The notes under the pieces were generated by a model that saw only the letters and a program-made list of their open reading frames with translations, ran no database searches and was not told the origin of the DNA. From positions 1 to 60,743 of the forward strand of contig DASXKV010000040.1 of assembly GCA_036496605.1 (NCBI GenBank): DNA of 60,743 bases. Direction: 5' to 3'. Made by a program: the position numbers and the translations under genes. The stretch is from Gemmatimonadaceae bacterium (lineage in GTDB: Bacteria > Gemmatimonadota > Gemmatimonadetes > Gemmatimonadales > Gemmatimonadaceae). Each line of letters begins with the position of its first letter. The first letter of the stretch is position 1. Below are positions 50,116-58,453 of the stretch, in pieces.

Positions 50116-50865
50116 TCAGATCTGTCCCTCGCGCACGAGCAACGCAATCGTCGCGGTGCCGAAGCTCTCCATCATGCCGTCGAAGCGATTCAGACGGCCC
50201 GCGAAGATGTTGTAGCCGAACGTCGCGGGAATGGCGACGACGAGCGCCGCTGCCGTCGCGATGAGCGCTTCGGCAACGCCCGGGGCCACCGCCGACAGAT
50301 TGCCGGAGCCTTTCGTCGCGATGCCGATGAACGCGTCGATGACGCCGAGGACGGTACCGAGAAGTCCGATGAGTGGGCTCACCGAGGCGATCGTCGCCAG
50401 CCACGGAAGAAATCGTCCGAGCCGGTCACGCTCGGTCGAAGCGTCGGTCTCGAGGAGCAGGTGCAGCGTCTCGATCTGCGATCCGCTCAGCGTCGCCATC
50501 GCCGGCGCGCGAACGGCGACGTCGCCCGAGTCACGCTCGCGCGTCTGCTGATTGCGAACGCGCGTATCGGAAACGAAGTGCGCCGCGCGCATGAAGAGCC
50601 GTGTGAGCGCGTTAGGCGCCGTGACTTTGGCGAGCGCACCGGCCTCTTCGAGGCGCGTCGCGCGCTCGAAGTCGCGGAAGAAACGCAGCGACGTCCGTTG
50701 CGCGCGCGCCAGCTCGCGCCAGAGCGCGAACATCATTGCCCAGCTCAGGAGCGAAAGCAACGCGAGGATGACGAGAACCACCTTCGTCAACATCGTCGCG
50801 CCAGTGATCAACTCGATCGGCGTCGCCGGCACTGCGCCACGAATCTGCAGTATCGCAGCGATCAT
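50116..50865 (-). CDS. tolQ: MotA/TolQ/ExbB proton channel family protein
   Basis: A 249-residue inner-membrane protein with three main hydrophobic segments: TKVVLVILALLSLLSWAMMFAL (about 27-48), WLATIASVSPLIGLLGTVLGVIDAF (about 150-174) and AEALIATAAALVVAIPATFGYN (about 196-217). The central GLLGTVLGVIDAF and AEALIATAAAL motifs are typical of TolQ/ExbB. The ATG at 50865 overlaps the epimerase stop (ATGA). An octamer (50610-50617) encodes APNA in the cytoplasmic loop. It opens the Tol-Pal gene set. Confidence 0.93.
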   Translation of the reverse strand: MIAAILQIRGAVPATPIELITGATMLTKVVLVILALLSLLSWAMMFALWRELARAQRTSLRFFRDFERATRLEEAGALAKVTAPNALTRLFMRAAHFVSDTRVRNQQTRERDSGDVAVRAPAMATLSGSQIETLHLLLETDASTERDRLGRFLPWLATIASVSPLIGLLGTVLGVIDAFIGIATKGSGNLSAVAPGVAEALIATAAALVVAIPATFGYNIFAGRLNRFDGMMESFGTATIALLVREGQI

Positions 50866-51872
50866 CGCCGCGCTCCCGTTCCTTTCGCCGCGGACGGCGC
50901 TGCTTCCCGCGTCGTTTTTCCGTGCCGTTCGGCGAACCATGCCAACGTGCGCGAGAGCCCTTCCTCGAGCGACGCTTTCGGCCGCCAACCGAGGAGCGAC
51001 CCAGCCTTCGAGATGCTGACCACGGATCGCTGCTGCTCGCCGGGTCGTTTGGGCAATGGTTCGACCAGCACGTCGGAGCGCGCCACTCGCTTGAGCACGC
51101 GCGCCAGCTCGGTGACGCTCGTCTCGACGCCTGTGCCGACGTTGAAGGCGCGCGCATCGAGACGTTCCGGCCTCGGGAGCGAATGCGTACCGGCCAGCGC
51201 CGTGGCCTCGGCGACGTCGCCGACGAAGACGTAGTCGCGCGTTTGAGAGCCGTCGCCGAACACGGATAGTGGACGGCCATCCAGGATGCGACCGCAGAAG
51301 ATTGCGACGACGCCCGCCTCGCCATGCGGATCCTGACGCGGGCCGTACACATTCGCGAACCGGACGCACACCGTGTCCATGCCGTGCACGCGCGCGTAAT
51401 ACGCCAGGTAATACTCGGCGCTGAGCTTCGCGATGCCGTACGGCGACTCGGGGTCCTTCGCGTAGTTCTCGACGTTAGGCGGGTCGACGAAGTCACCGTA
51501 CAACGCGCCCCCCGTCGACGAGAAGACGAATCGCGTCCGCCCGCCACGACCGCTCTGCCGCAGCGCCTCCACGAGGTTCAGCGTGCCGCCGATGTTGATG
51601 CTCGCATCCATTGCCGGGTCGGCGACGCTCTTGCGGACGTCGATCTGCGCCGCGAGATGAACGATCACGTCGTACGGCGTCTGCTTGACCAGCTGCGCCG
51701 CCTCGGGCGAGCGAATGTCGAGCTCGTGCAGGCGCACGCGTGGGTCGACGTTCTCGCGGCGCCCGGTCGAGAAGTTATCGAGGACGTCCACCGCATAGTC
51801 GCGAGCGAGGAAGACGTCCGCGACGTGCGAGCCAATGAACCCGGCGCCCCCGGTGACTAGTACACTCGGCAC
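50862..51872 (-). CDS. NAD-dependent epimerase/dehydratase, UDP-glucose 4-epimerase-like
   Basis: A 336-residue extended SDR. TGGAGFIGSH is at 7-16, VIHLAAQIDVRKS follows, SSTGGALYG supplies the catalytic Ser/Thr and YGIAK the Tyr-Lys pair, then VCVRFANVYGPRQDPHG and SQTRDYVFVGDVAEA. GalE-type activity on UDP-sugars is most likely; the closest pattern is UDP-glucose/UDP-N-acetylglucosamine 4-epimerases. The GTG start has AAAGGAG 9 nt upstream, set in the 13-bp spacer after hemA. Its place between hemA and tolQ is not an obvious functional link, though both it and Tol-Pal serve the envelope. Confidence 0.85.
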   Translation of the reverse strand: MPSVLVTGGAGFIGSHVADVFLARDYAVDVLDNFSTGRRENVDPRVRLHELDIRSPEAAQLVKQTPYDVIVHLAAQIDVRKSVADPAMDASINIGGTLNLVEALRQSGRGGRTRFVFSSTGGALYGDFVDPPNVENYAKDPESPYGIAKLSAEYYLAYYARVHGMDTVCVRFANVYGPRQDPHGEAGVVAIFCGRILDGRPLSVFGDGSQTRDYVFVGDVAEATALAGTHSLPRPERLDARAFNVGTGVETSVTELARVLKRVARSDVLVEPLPKRPGEQQRSVVSISKAGSLLGWRPKASLEEGLSRTLAWFAERHGKTTREAAPSAAKGTGARR

Positions 51873-51885
51873 TCGTGCTCTCCTT

Positions 51886-53184
51886 TCAGGTCAGGTCGTG
51901 ATGGTGATCTCGATCACTCGAGGATTCGGCCGGCGAGCTGTCGTCGAGACCAAAGAGATAGCGGACAGCGTCGACAATGCCCAGCCCCCGCCCATTCGCG
52001 GCGGCGGCACGCAAGCGCACCGTCGGGCCATGTAAGAACTTGTTCATCAATGAGTGCGACAGCTGCTCGACGACCGCCCGATCGGCGGGCGTGAGATGAT
52101 CGAGGTGCCGCAGTGCGGTTGCGACTTCACGCTCGCGTAGATGCTCCATCTCACCGCGGAAATGGGTGAGTACGGGAACGGCCGACAATCCGGTGAACCA
52201 CTCCCAGTACCGCTCGACTTCCCTCGCGATGAGGTCCTCGGCGGTCGGCAGCTCGGAGCGGCGACGCTCGACGTTCGTCGTCACCACCGCGCGCAGGTCG
52301 TCGAGATCGTAGAGGAAGACATTGTCGAGCGCCCCGACGGCCGGATCGACGTCGCGCGGCATCGCGATGTCGAGGATGCATAACGGGCGATCGCGTCGTC
52401 CGCTGACCGCGGTTTGCAGGCGTTCGAGCGTTACCACGGGTCGCGGTGCCGAGGTCGAACAGAGTAACACGTCGACCTCGTGAAGCGATGCCCAGCATTC
52501 GTCGTAATGCATCGCCAACGCACCGTGACGCGCGGCCAGTGCTTGCGCGCGCTCGTAGGTGCGATTCGCGACGATCGCGGCGCGCACGCCCTCGTTGACG
52601 AGGCACTCGAGCGCGAGCTCTGCCATCTCCCCCGCCCCGAGGACCATCGCGCGACGTCCCGCGAGGGATCCAAAGATTTGTCGGGCCAATTGGAGGGCCG
52701 CCGAGCTCACCGAGGCCGCGCCGCGTCCGATCGCCGTCTCGCTACGCACGCGTCCCGCGACGAGCAGCGACGTCTGAAAAAGTCGGTTGAGCACTGCACC
52801 GCTCTCGCTGCGGCACGCAGCCCACGCGTCGCGCACCTGGCCGTGAATCTGCGCTTCGCCGAGCACCATGGAGTCGAGGCCGGACGCAACATGAAAAAGA
52901 TGCGAGATCGCATCGCGGTCGCGACGAACGTAGCCGTACGCCGATGCCTCCTCGCCGAGTCGGGACGAGAGCGTCTGCCAGATGCCTGGTGCCACGTCGG
53001 TGTCACCCTCGACCGCGTAGAGCTCCGTGCGATTGCACGTCGACAACAAAACGCCTTCACGCAATCCAGACTCGGTGCGCAGCGCCGACAGCGTCGGCAC
53101 GAGCTCCGCCGGCCGATAAGCGACCTTCTCGCGCACGGCGAGCGCGGCGCCCTGATGGCTGATGCCGGCGACGACTATTGCCAT
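51886..53184 (-). CDS. hemA: Glutamyl-tRNA reductase
   Basis: A 432-residue enzyme of the C5 haem pathway that reduces glutamyl-tRNA to glutamate 1-semialdehyde. The catalytic Cys50 is in LLSTCNRTELYAVEG. LFHVASGLDSMVLGEAQIHGQV and MVLGAGEMAELALECL (NADPH domain) follow, with DIAMPRDVDPAVG and the C-terminal dimerisation helices. The C-terminus ends in an odd Asp/His-rich tail (SSSDRDHHHDLT), perhaps for metal or haem sensing. The ATG at 53184 overlaps the met8-like stop by 10 nt. It is part of hemX-met8-hemA. Confidence 0.94.
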   Translation of the reverse strand: MAIVVAGISHQGAALAVREKVAYRPAELVPTLSALRTESGLREGVLLSTCNRTELYAVEGDTDVAPGIWQTLSSRLGEEASAYGYVRRDRDAISHLFHVASGLDSMVLGEAQIHGQVRDAWAACRSESGAVLNRLFQTSLLVAGRVRSETAIGRGAASVSSAALQLARQIFGSLAGRRAMVLGAGEMAELALECLVNEGVRAAIVANRTYERAQALAARHGALAMHYDECWASLHEVDVLLCSTSAPRPVVTLERLQTAVSGRRDRPLCILDIAMPRDVDPAVGALDNVFLYDLDDLRAVVTTNVERRRSELPTAEDLIAREVERYWEWFTGLSAVPVLTHFRGEMEHLREREVATALRHLDHLTPADRAVVEQLSHSLMNKFLHGPTVRLRAAAANGRGLGIVDAVRYLFGLDDSSPAESSSDRDHHHDLT

Positions 53185-53795
53185 TCCGCGAGCCGCTCCG
53201 AGAATTCGCCGCTCTCCACCGACTCGCAGAAGTCGTCGGCGAGTAATGCGCTTGCTGCCGATCGCCATGCCGATCGGTCGTCGTCCTCGAGAAGACGTTG
53301 ACGCAGCCGTGCGAGGTCGCGAATCGCTGCCGCGTACCGATCGTCGAGGCGGCGCGCGAGATCGTCACGCACGCGCGCCGAGGCGCGCGGAACGCCCCCC
53401 GACGTCACCGCCACGAGCAGATCACCCGAGCGATGGACGGCCGGCATGACGCAGGTGCCGGCGGCGGGGTCGCCCGCGACGAGCACGAGGCGATGCGCTC
53501 GGCGGGCGTCGGCCGCGATACGCAAGTTGAGCGCGTGGTCGTCCGTTGCGGCGAGGACGAGCGTCGCGTCGCCGATGGCCGCCTCGTCGTAGAAATCGTG
53601 CTCGATGAGTAGATGCTCATCGGCCGCCTCGCGCTCCTGCAAGGCATCCGCGACGCGCGGCGCGCGTACCCGAACCAGCGCACCGCTGTCGAGCAGCGAG
53701 AATATCTTGCGAGTCGCCACCGCGCCCCCGCCAACGACGAGCACGATCATCTTGCTCGCGTCGAGCACCAGCGGCAGTCCGAACGAGGCGCTCAT
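53175..53795 (-). CDS. Precorrin-2 dehydrogenase / sirohydrochlorin ferrochelatase (Met8/CysG N-terminal type)
   Basis: A 206-residue protein. The start FGLPLVLDASKMIVLVVGGGAVATRKI contains the GGGxVA NAD-binding loop (VVGGGAVATRK, residues 20-30). TLVLAATDDHALNLRIAADARR and SGGVPRASARVRDDL follow. It turns precorrin-2 into sirohydrochlorin and may insert iron, for sirohaem. It lacks the methyltransferase half of CysG, so it is the free-standing form. Its ATG overlaps the upstream stop by 4 nt (ATGA). The arrangement hemX-met8-hemA recurs in Firmicutes and others. Confidence 0.87.
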   Translation of the reverse strand: MSASFGLPLVLDASKMIVLVVGGGAVATRKIFSLLDSGALVRVRAPRVADALQEREAADEHLLIEHDFYDEAAIGDATLVLAATDDHALNLRIAADARRAHRLVLVAGDPAAGTCVMPAVHRSGDLLVAVTSGGVPRASARVRDDLARRLDDRYAAAIRDLARLRQRLLEDDDRSAWRSAASALLADDFCESVESGEFSERLAEWQ

Positions 53796-54598
53796 AGGAA
53801 CTTCCCCGCTGCCGGACCCGCGACCCGGATCGCAACATACAACAAGAGGACCGCGGCGAAGGTGATGCTCGAGTACACCGCGGCCCGCCGCGCCTGCCAG
53901 CCGCCGAGCACGCGCCCAACCGCGATTCCACTCACGGCAACCCATGCCCCGGTGCCCCACATGAGCTGTGGGAGGTTCATCTCGCGATAAGCAATGGAGT
54001 ACGCGCCAGCCAGCACGACGCCAAGCGTCAATCCCAGCCAGCCTGCGATGGCCGCGACATGGTTCACTCGATCGAGTGTGGCCAGTGGCGGGAAAAATCG
54101 GAAAATCGCGCCGAACCGACGGGATTTGAGCTCACGGCGTTCGATGAGATACATCGTTCCCGCCGCCGCCGCCGTCGCGAAGGCGGCAATACCGACAAAG
54201 CTCAGCGCGATATGTGCGAACAGCCACGCGCCTCTCACGCCCGGCGGCTCTCGTCCCGGAATGAGACCGATGATGTTCGCGAACGTCGTTGGAAGTGCCG
54301 CGAGCGGCGCGGCAACGAGCGTGAGGGACACCTCCTGCGCGAGCAATTCCACCAGAAGCAGCGTCGCGGCGAGGACGAAGCCGGCAAACGACAGTGCCGG
54401 CCCGAGCCCCGTCATCGGAACCGCGCTGATGCTGCGCGCAAAGAGGACGAGTGCGATTGCGTGCGTCACGACGCCAGCTGCGAGCAGCGTGATGACGCCG
54501 CGAACTGGCGCACCCACCGGGCGAGCAAATGGCGTCGCGGCCACAGCGGCCGCGCCGATGTAAAATGAAATGGCGACGAAGTGGGCGATCGCGATCAT
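53792..54598 (-). CDS. HemX/CcsA-like cytochrome c assembly membrane protein
   Basis: A 268-residue polytopic membrane protein with about eight hydrophobic segments. The segment GAWLFAHIALSFVGIAAFATAAAAGTMYLIE, read in pieces, matches the conserved histidine helix of the CcsA/HemX family (H-x-x-x-x-x-x-G-x-A), followed by RRELKSRRFG and a late NLPQLMWGTGAW segment with Trp. HemX is thought to control the level of HemA protein; CcsA handles haem in cytochrome c maturation. Position before met8 and hemA favours HemX. The ATG at 54598 is preferred over a GTG-type start 12 nt earlier. Confidence 0.83.
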   Translation of the reverse strand: MIAIAHFVAISFYIGAAAVAATPFARPVGAPVRGVITLLAAGVVTHAIALVLFARSISAVPMTGLGPALSFAGFVLAATLLLVELLAQEVSLTLVAAPLAALPTTFANIIGLIPGREPPGVRGAWLFAHIALSFVGIAAFATAAAAGTMYLIERRELKSRRFGAIFRFFPPLATLDRVNHVAAIAGWLGLTLGVVLAGAYSIAYREMNLPQLMWGTGAWVAVSGIAVGRVLGGWQARRAAVYSSITFAAVLLLYVAIRVAGPAAGKFL

Positions 54599-54629
54599 GC
54601 GTCGCCCCAATCTATAGTCTGGACGAGCC

Positions 54630-55877
54630 TTACGGCATCGTCGCGACGCGTCGCACCAGCGTTCCGGCCTCGATTTTCGGGTGTTTCTCGCCCGTGATCA
54701 TCAGCGTCGTCGCGTACGACGTGACTCGCACCGCCTGTGCACGCGCGATCGGAATCTCGGGATCGGCGAAATCGGAGCCCTCGGTCTTGTGATGCGGCTC
54801 GAACAGCATGAATTCGTCCCCGAGCTTTATACCGTCGCGCGTCGTTGCATCGATGAGAAGGTAGTCCTGAACGCCCGGCAAGATCGGCATTCCGCTCACC
54901 AGCTTCACGGTGCTCACAACCGAATCCGCGACCGGCTCCGGATGCCCAAAAATGTGTAGCGACGCGCTGTCATAGGGCATGAGGTGCTGATCGGCCATGA
55001 TCTCACCATACATGCGTATCACTTGCGCAATCGCGGCTTCACGATCTCGCGGAGCCCTCGTGACTTCGATCACGCCCGTGGGAACGATGACCTGGCCCAA
55101 GTCCTCGACGTACGGGCCGAGGGTATAGGTGACGTAGCGATCTCCCTCGGAAGCCGCGGAACCGACGGGCGGCGCGATGAGCAAATCATCATGCAGCTGC
55201 GCCCGATCTTTGAGGTCTTGGCCAGCAAGCGTAACGGAAAGGTTGACGATCTTCTGGATGCGTCCAGAGCCGCGCGGCCCGCCCGAGCGATCCACGAATG
55301 GCGCCGAGACGTACGTGCCGAGTGTAACCGCTGGCGTGGGCGCTTTCTCGCGCGGACGACGCTGCACGATCGGCGCGGCGACGCGCTGGCGCGGAAAGAT
55401 TGTGGGGCCATCCAGCACGCCGATCGGTGGCTCGTACACGGGCACCGGAGCTCCCGTCGCCGATGGCGACACGGGCGCTGCCGATGGCTGAGCTACGGGT
55501 GCTGCTGTCGGCACGGGCGCTGTCGGTACGGGCTCACCCGCTTGCTTCACCGGCGGCGGCGCCTCGGCCACGATCGGAGGCGTCGTGCCTGGTGTCGGGA
55601 GCTTCAATAGCTCGCCCGGATAGATCCAGTGCGGATCGTCGATCACATCGGTGTTCAGCCGATAGATCTCCGGCCACAGGAATGAATCCCCGAGGTAGAA
55701 CTTCGCGAGATCCCACAGCGTGTCGCCTCGCTTGACCGTGTGGGAAACGCTCGTCGTGTCCTGTGCACCGAGCTTCGACGTACCGAGCAACGCAAGGACG
55801 AGCGTCGCGATCACCGCCGCGCTCGACGTGCGGAACCTGAATTGAGCATGCCCCCTGCGAACTGCTCGGCGGACCAT
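54630..55877 (-). CDS. Secreted LysM-domain protein, 415 aa
   Basis: An exported protein: a basic N-terminus, a hydrophobic core (AVIATLVLALLGTSKLGAQ, about 21-39) and a probable cleavage after GAQ. A LysM domain (HTVKRGDTLWDLAKFYLGD...WPEIYRLN...PHWIYPGELLKLP) spans about 45-94 and binds peptidoglycan. A Pro/Ala-rich linker (about 95-175) follows, then a C-terminal domain resembling the soluble region of SLBB/uncharacterised Gemmatimonadota proteins, rich in beta strands. No catalytic motif is visible. The ATG at 55877 has GGAG 7 nt upstream. The 275-bp region before it is filled with heptad repeats. Confidence 0.75.
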   Translation of the reverse strand: MVRRAVRRGHAQFRFRTSSAAVIATLVLALLGTSKLGAQDTTSVSHTVKRGDTLWDLAKFYLGDSFLWPEIYRLNTDVIDDPHWIYPGELLKLPTPGTTPPIVAEAPPPVKQAGEPVPTAPVPTAAPVAQPSAAPVSPSATGAPVPVYEPPIGVLDGPTIFPRQRVAAPIVQRRPREKAPTPAVTLGTYVSAPFVDRSGGPRGSGRIQKIVNLSVTLAGQDLKDRAQLHDDLLIAPPVGSAASEGDRYVTYTLGPYVEDLGQVIVPTGVIEVTRAPRDREAAIAQVIRMYGEIMADQHLMPYDSASLHIFGHPEPVADSVVSTVKLVSGMPILPGVQDYLLIDATTRDGIKLGDEFMLFEPHHKTEGSDFADPEIPIARAQAVRVTSYATTLMITGEKHPKIEAGTLVRRVATMP

Positions 55878-56152
55878 AAAGCACTCCGGTTCGGTCGTGA
55901 TGTCCGAGATAAGCCGCACACAGAAGACGAATTGCCAGCGCGGAAGAAACGGGGTTGGCAGAGGGTTGAGGGTGGCGGGTGGTTCGTGCTTGGTGGTTGG
56001 TGGTTGGTGGTTGGTGGTTGGTGAAAAGGAATGGCCGGCGCAAAGCGCCGGCCTTCCGCACCACCAGTTACCAACGACCAATGACTCACCACCAGCCAAC
56101 AACCAATGACTCACCACCAGCCAACCACCGCCCACGAACGACCCGCCACCAA
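55878..56152. repeat. TTGGTGG heptad array, GC-rich hairpin and complementary CCACCAG array
   Basis: Four perfect TTGGTGG units and one variant run from 55990 to 56024. A perfect 9-bp hairpin GGCCGGCGC-AAA-GCGCCGGCC follows at 56033-56053. Then comes a complementary region of CCACCAG/CCAACC-type units (about 56059-56129), including two copies of CAATGACTCACCACCAGCC spaced 25 bp apart. It sits between ssb and the LysM gene. The unit is close to that of the smaller array near 2623. Confidence 0.85.
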
Positions 56153-56650
56153 CTAGAACGGCAGGTCGTCGTCTTCGTCTTCCAGCGCGCCCGGGAAGTC
56201 CTCGAAGTCATCGCCACCAGCTGCTGCCTTGGCCTTCTGAGTGGCAGCCGCGCGGCTCGGACGCTGGCTTGCGCCCTCGCCGTCAGTATCAGCGCTACCA
56301 CCGCGTGGAGCGCCGAGCATGATGAGCTCCCGAACGTTGATCTCCGTGCTGTACCGAGTCTGGCCCTCTTTGTCCTGCCACTGACGGTACTCGATTCGGC
56401 CCTCGACGTAGATCTTGTCGCCCTTCTTGACGTACTTCTCGACGATGTCGGCGAGCTGTGACGCCTTCGAATTCCACACCACGCACCTGTGCCACTCCGT
56501 TTTCTCCTGCTTCGATCCGCCGGCGTCGTTCCACGTCCGGCTTGTCGCAAGGGAGAAGGTTGCAACGCGATTTCCACCCGCGGTGGACCTGACCTCGGGA
56601 TCGTTCCCGAGATTTCCCATCAGCATGACCTTGTTCAGGCTACGGCTCAC
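56153..56650 (-). CDS. ssb: Single-stranded DNA-binding protein
   Basis: A 165-residue SSB. The OB fold covers residues 1-110 (NKVMLMGNLGNDPEVRST, WHRCVVWNSKASQLADIVEKYVKKGDKIYVEGRIEYRQW, read in parts). A Gly/Ala/Lys linker and the acidic tip DDDLPF, which docks partner proteins, follow. It coats single-stranded DNA in replication, repair and recombination. The GTG start has an excellent AGGAGG 7 nt upstream. The 3' end lies against the heptad-repeat region. It is single-copy here. Confidence 0.96.
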   Translation of the reverse strand: MSRSLNKVMLMGNLGNDPEVRSTAGGNRVATFSLATSRTWNDAGGSKQEKTEWHRCVVWNSKASQLADIVEKYVKKGDKIYVEGRIEYRQWQDKEGQTRYSTEINVRELIMLGAPRGGSADTDGEGASQRPSRAAATQKAKAAAGGDDFEDFPGALEDEDDDLPF

Positions 56651-56790
56651 GTAATCCTCCTGGCGAGAGGGGCCTCAGTCTCGCCGCGTACAGTGTCATC
56701 CAACCCATTGGAACGCCCAACCGAATTCACGCACCTCGAACAGTTTCTTGGCGAGACTGCTCAAGCTCCTCTACCACAACTACTTCCGCT
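56651..56790. other. Spacer between rimI and ssb
   Basis: It holds the ssb ribosome binding site. A perfect 10-bp inverted repeat, CAGTCTCGCC (56676-56685) and GGCGAGACTG (56750-56759), encloses 64 bp. No gene is visible. The inverted repeat could terminate rimI transcription or regulate ssb. Confidence 0.45.
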
Positions 56791-57282
56791 TTACAGCTGA
56801 GAATGTGGATTAACAGCGGCCGGCTCCGTTCTGCGCAGGATCACGGCGTCTTCCACCGGCTGACGATAGTAGCGACGGCGACGTCCGACCTCGGCGAATC
56901 CACGTGACTCATACAATTGCCTCGCCCTCAGATTGGAGCTTCGAACCTCGAGAAACACCTCGTCGGTCCTCTGGCGTCTGGCTTCCTCGAGCGCGGCATC
57001 GAGCAGCGCCGACCCGACGCCATGTCCACGGGCTTCAGGATCGACCGCGAGGTTCGCGATCTCACCCTCGCCGCCAGCGAACCACGCGACAACATAACCG
57101 AGCACTCGTGTTGCGGCAGCGCTGTCCGACACATCACGCCGCGCGCACGCGAAGTACATCCGCGAGTGACTCAGAACGTCGTAGAAAGCCCGCTCCGACC
57201 AAGGATCGGAAAATGACCGGCGTTCGATATCCGCAATTGTCGCGATATCGTCATCGTGGACCAGACCCACGCGCGCCATCAT
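56791..57282 (-). CDS. rimI: Ribosomal-protein-alanine N-acetyltransferase RimI
   Basis: A 163-residue GNAT acetyltransferase. The acetyl-CoA loop RGHGVGSALLDAALEEARR (about residues 86-104) follows LAVDPEA, and VFLEVRSSNLRARQLYESRGF is the usual RimI ending. It acetylates the N-terminal alanine of ribosomal protein S18. It sits in tsaE-tsaB-rimI, a conserved string in bacteria. The ATG at 57282 overlaps the tsaB stop (ATGA), which fixes the start. Confidence 0.88.
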   Translation of the reverse strand: MMARVGLVHDDDIATIADIERRSFSDPWSERAFYDVLSHSRMYFACARRDVSDSAAATRVLGYVVAWFAGGEGEIANLAVDPEARGHGVGSALLDAALEEARRQRTDEVFLEVRSSNLRARQLYESRGFAEVGRRRRYYRQPVEDAVILRRTEPAAVNPHSQL

Positions 57283-57950
57283 GAGGGTGTCCCGTCCACT
57301 GGCAGCGGTTGGCCATGGGCCGCCTCCCATCGCATTTGCGCTTCCGCCTTACGCCCGTAGCCAGGCTCCCAATTGGCCAGGTCGATGGGCCCGCTTGCAG
57401 CGATAATCGATTCGAGAGCCATCGCGCCGCGAGCGTGAGGCGCGCGCTCGATCTTCTGCCCGCGTCCCATCGTTGTGGCGCCAAGGTTTCTCGCCACGTT
57501 CACGACATCCTGCTGGCTTATTAGACGCTCCGACATGAGGACTCCAATCGCTCCGCTCGCCTCGACCGAGTAGCCGGCAACGTACGCTTCACCTCGCAGC
57601 GCGTCGAGGACAGCGAGATATCGCCCCGGTCGCGGCTCGCCGTCACCGGCGGCAAGAAGTGCCAGCGAAGAGACCGCGTAGAGCGGACAACCGATGCCCA
57701 TCGCGATTCCCTTGGCGATGGACGCGGCGATCCGAAGGCTCGTGAAGCTTCCTGGACCAGCGCCGCACAGGACTCGAGACAGATCGCGCGCCATGACGCC
57801 CGCGCGCGAAATGGTCGCCGCGACCGCGGGCATCAGCGCCTCCGATTCGCGTCCTCGCATCGCCGCCTCGGCCTCGGCGAGGACGTGTCCGTCGCGCAAG
57901 ACAGCCGTGGTTCCGACGTACGTCGAGGCGTCGACGACGAGCGTGATCAC
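57279..57950 (-). CDS. tsaB: tRNA threonylcarbamoyladenosine biosynthesis protein TsaB
   Basis: A 223-residue TsaB (YeaZ family, ASKHA fold). VDASTYVGTTAVLRDG is the first strand pair; LCGAGPGSFTSLRIAASIAKGIAMG is the best-conserved stretch. It is an inactive paralogue of TsaD and forms TsaD-TsaB-TsaE, which makes t6A at position 37 of ANN-reading tRNAs. It has a GTG start overlapping tsaE (GTGA). TsaD is not in the window. Confidence 0.92.
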   Translation of the reverse strand: MITLVVDASTYVGTTAVLRDGHVLAEAEAAMRGRESEALMPAVAATISRAGVMARDLSRVLCGAGPGSFTSLRIAASIAKGIAMGIGCPLYAVSSLALLAAGDGEPRPGRYLAVLDALRGEAYVAGYSVEASGAIGVLMSERLISQQDVVNVARNLGATTMGRGQKIERAPHARGAMALESIIAASGPIDLANWEPGYGRKAEAQMRWEAAHGQPLPVDGTPS

Positions 57951-58438
57951 CCGTGATCTCCGAACTTTTGCTCGCCGACATGACCACCGGCATACAGAAG
58001 ACGCCGCGTCGGGTCCTCGGGAAGGTGCTGCAGGTGGATCGGCACGTGGTCGCTCGGAAGCAGATCACCCGCGCGCTCCGCCCACTCGATGAGGATCAGC
58101 GCATCCGACGCGAGAATCTCGTCCCAGCCGAGGTTCGGAAGCTCGTCCGGTCCGCGCAACCGATACAGGTCGAGATGAAACACGGGTGAGCGCGAACCCG
58201 AGAACTCGTGAACGAGTGTGAACGTCGGGCTGGTTATTTCGTTAGGCACGCCGTATCCGCGACAGATGGCGCGCGCGAGGGTTGTCTTTCCCGAACCGAG
58301 ATCGCCGCTGAGCGCGACCACCAGCGGAGGGCGCACGGCGCGCCCAAAGCGCTCTCCCCATTCGACGAGCTCGGACTCGGTGAGGGCGAGGTGTCCTCGC
58401 GCCGCGAGCGGCGGCACCGGCTGCCGATGGCCGTCCAT
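57947..58438 (-). CDS. tsaE: tRNA threonylcarbamoyladenosine biosynthesis ATPase TsaE
   Basis: A 163-residue P-loop ATPase. Walker A GDLGSGKT is at 45-52, then PTFTLVHEFSG (the family-typical switch), VFHLDLYRL and LILIEWAERAGDLLP with the conserved W-E/A pair. It hydrolyses ATP to reset the TsaBD complex. It follows uvrB by 15 bp. The stretch VPNEITSPTF contains an octamer (58240-58247) that encodes PNE. Confidence 0.93.
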   Translation of the reverse strand: MDGHRQPVPPLAARGHLALTESELVEWGERFGRAVRPPLVVALSGDLGSGKTTLARAICRGYGVPNEITSPTFTLVHEFSGSRSPVFHLDLYRLRGPDELPNLGWDEILASDALILIEWAERAGDLLPSDHVPIHLQHLPEDPTRRLLYAGGHVGEQKFGDHG

Positions 58439-58453
58439 GTGAGCGACGCGACG

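Noticed and set aside
51886-54598. A specialised metabolite or cobalamin cluster around hemX-met8-hemA
   Set aside because: Only the common haem/sirohaem trio is present; there are no cob or cbi genes.
37-58247. Integron attC sites, because GTTAGGC and GCCTAAC match the attC core consensus GTTRRRY/RYYYAAC
   Set aside because: Copies are single, within core genes, in both orientations and not paired at attC spacing; there is no integrase or cassette array.
37-58247. KOPS or Chi-like polar motif for the octamer
   Set aside because: Both would be strongly strand-biased along a replichore; here 9 copies are on one strand and 10 on the other within 58 kb.
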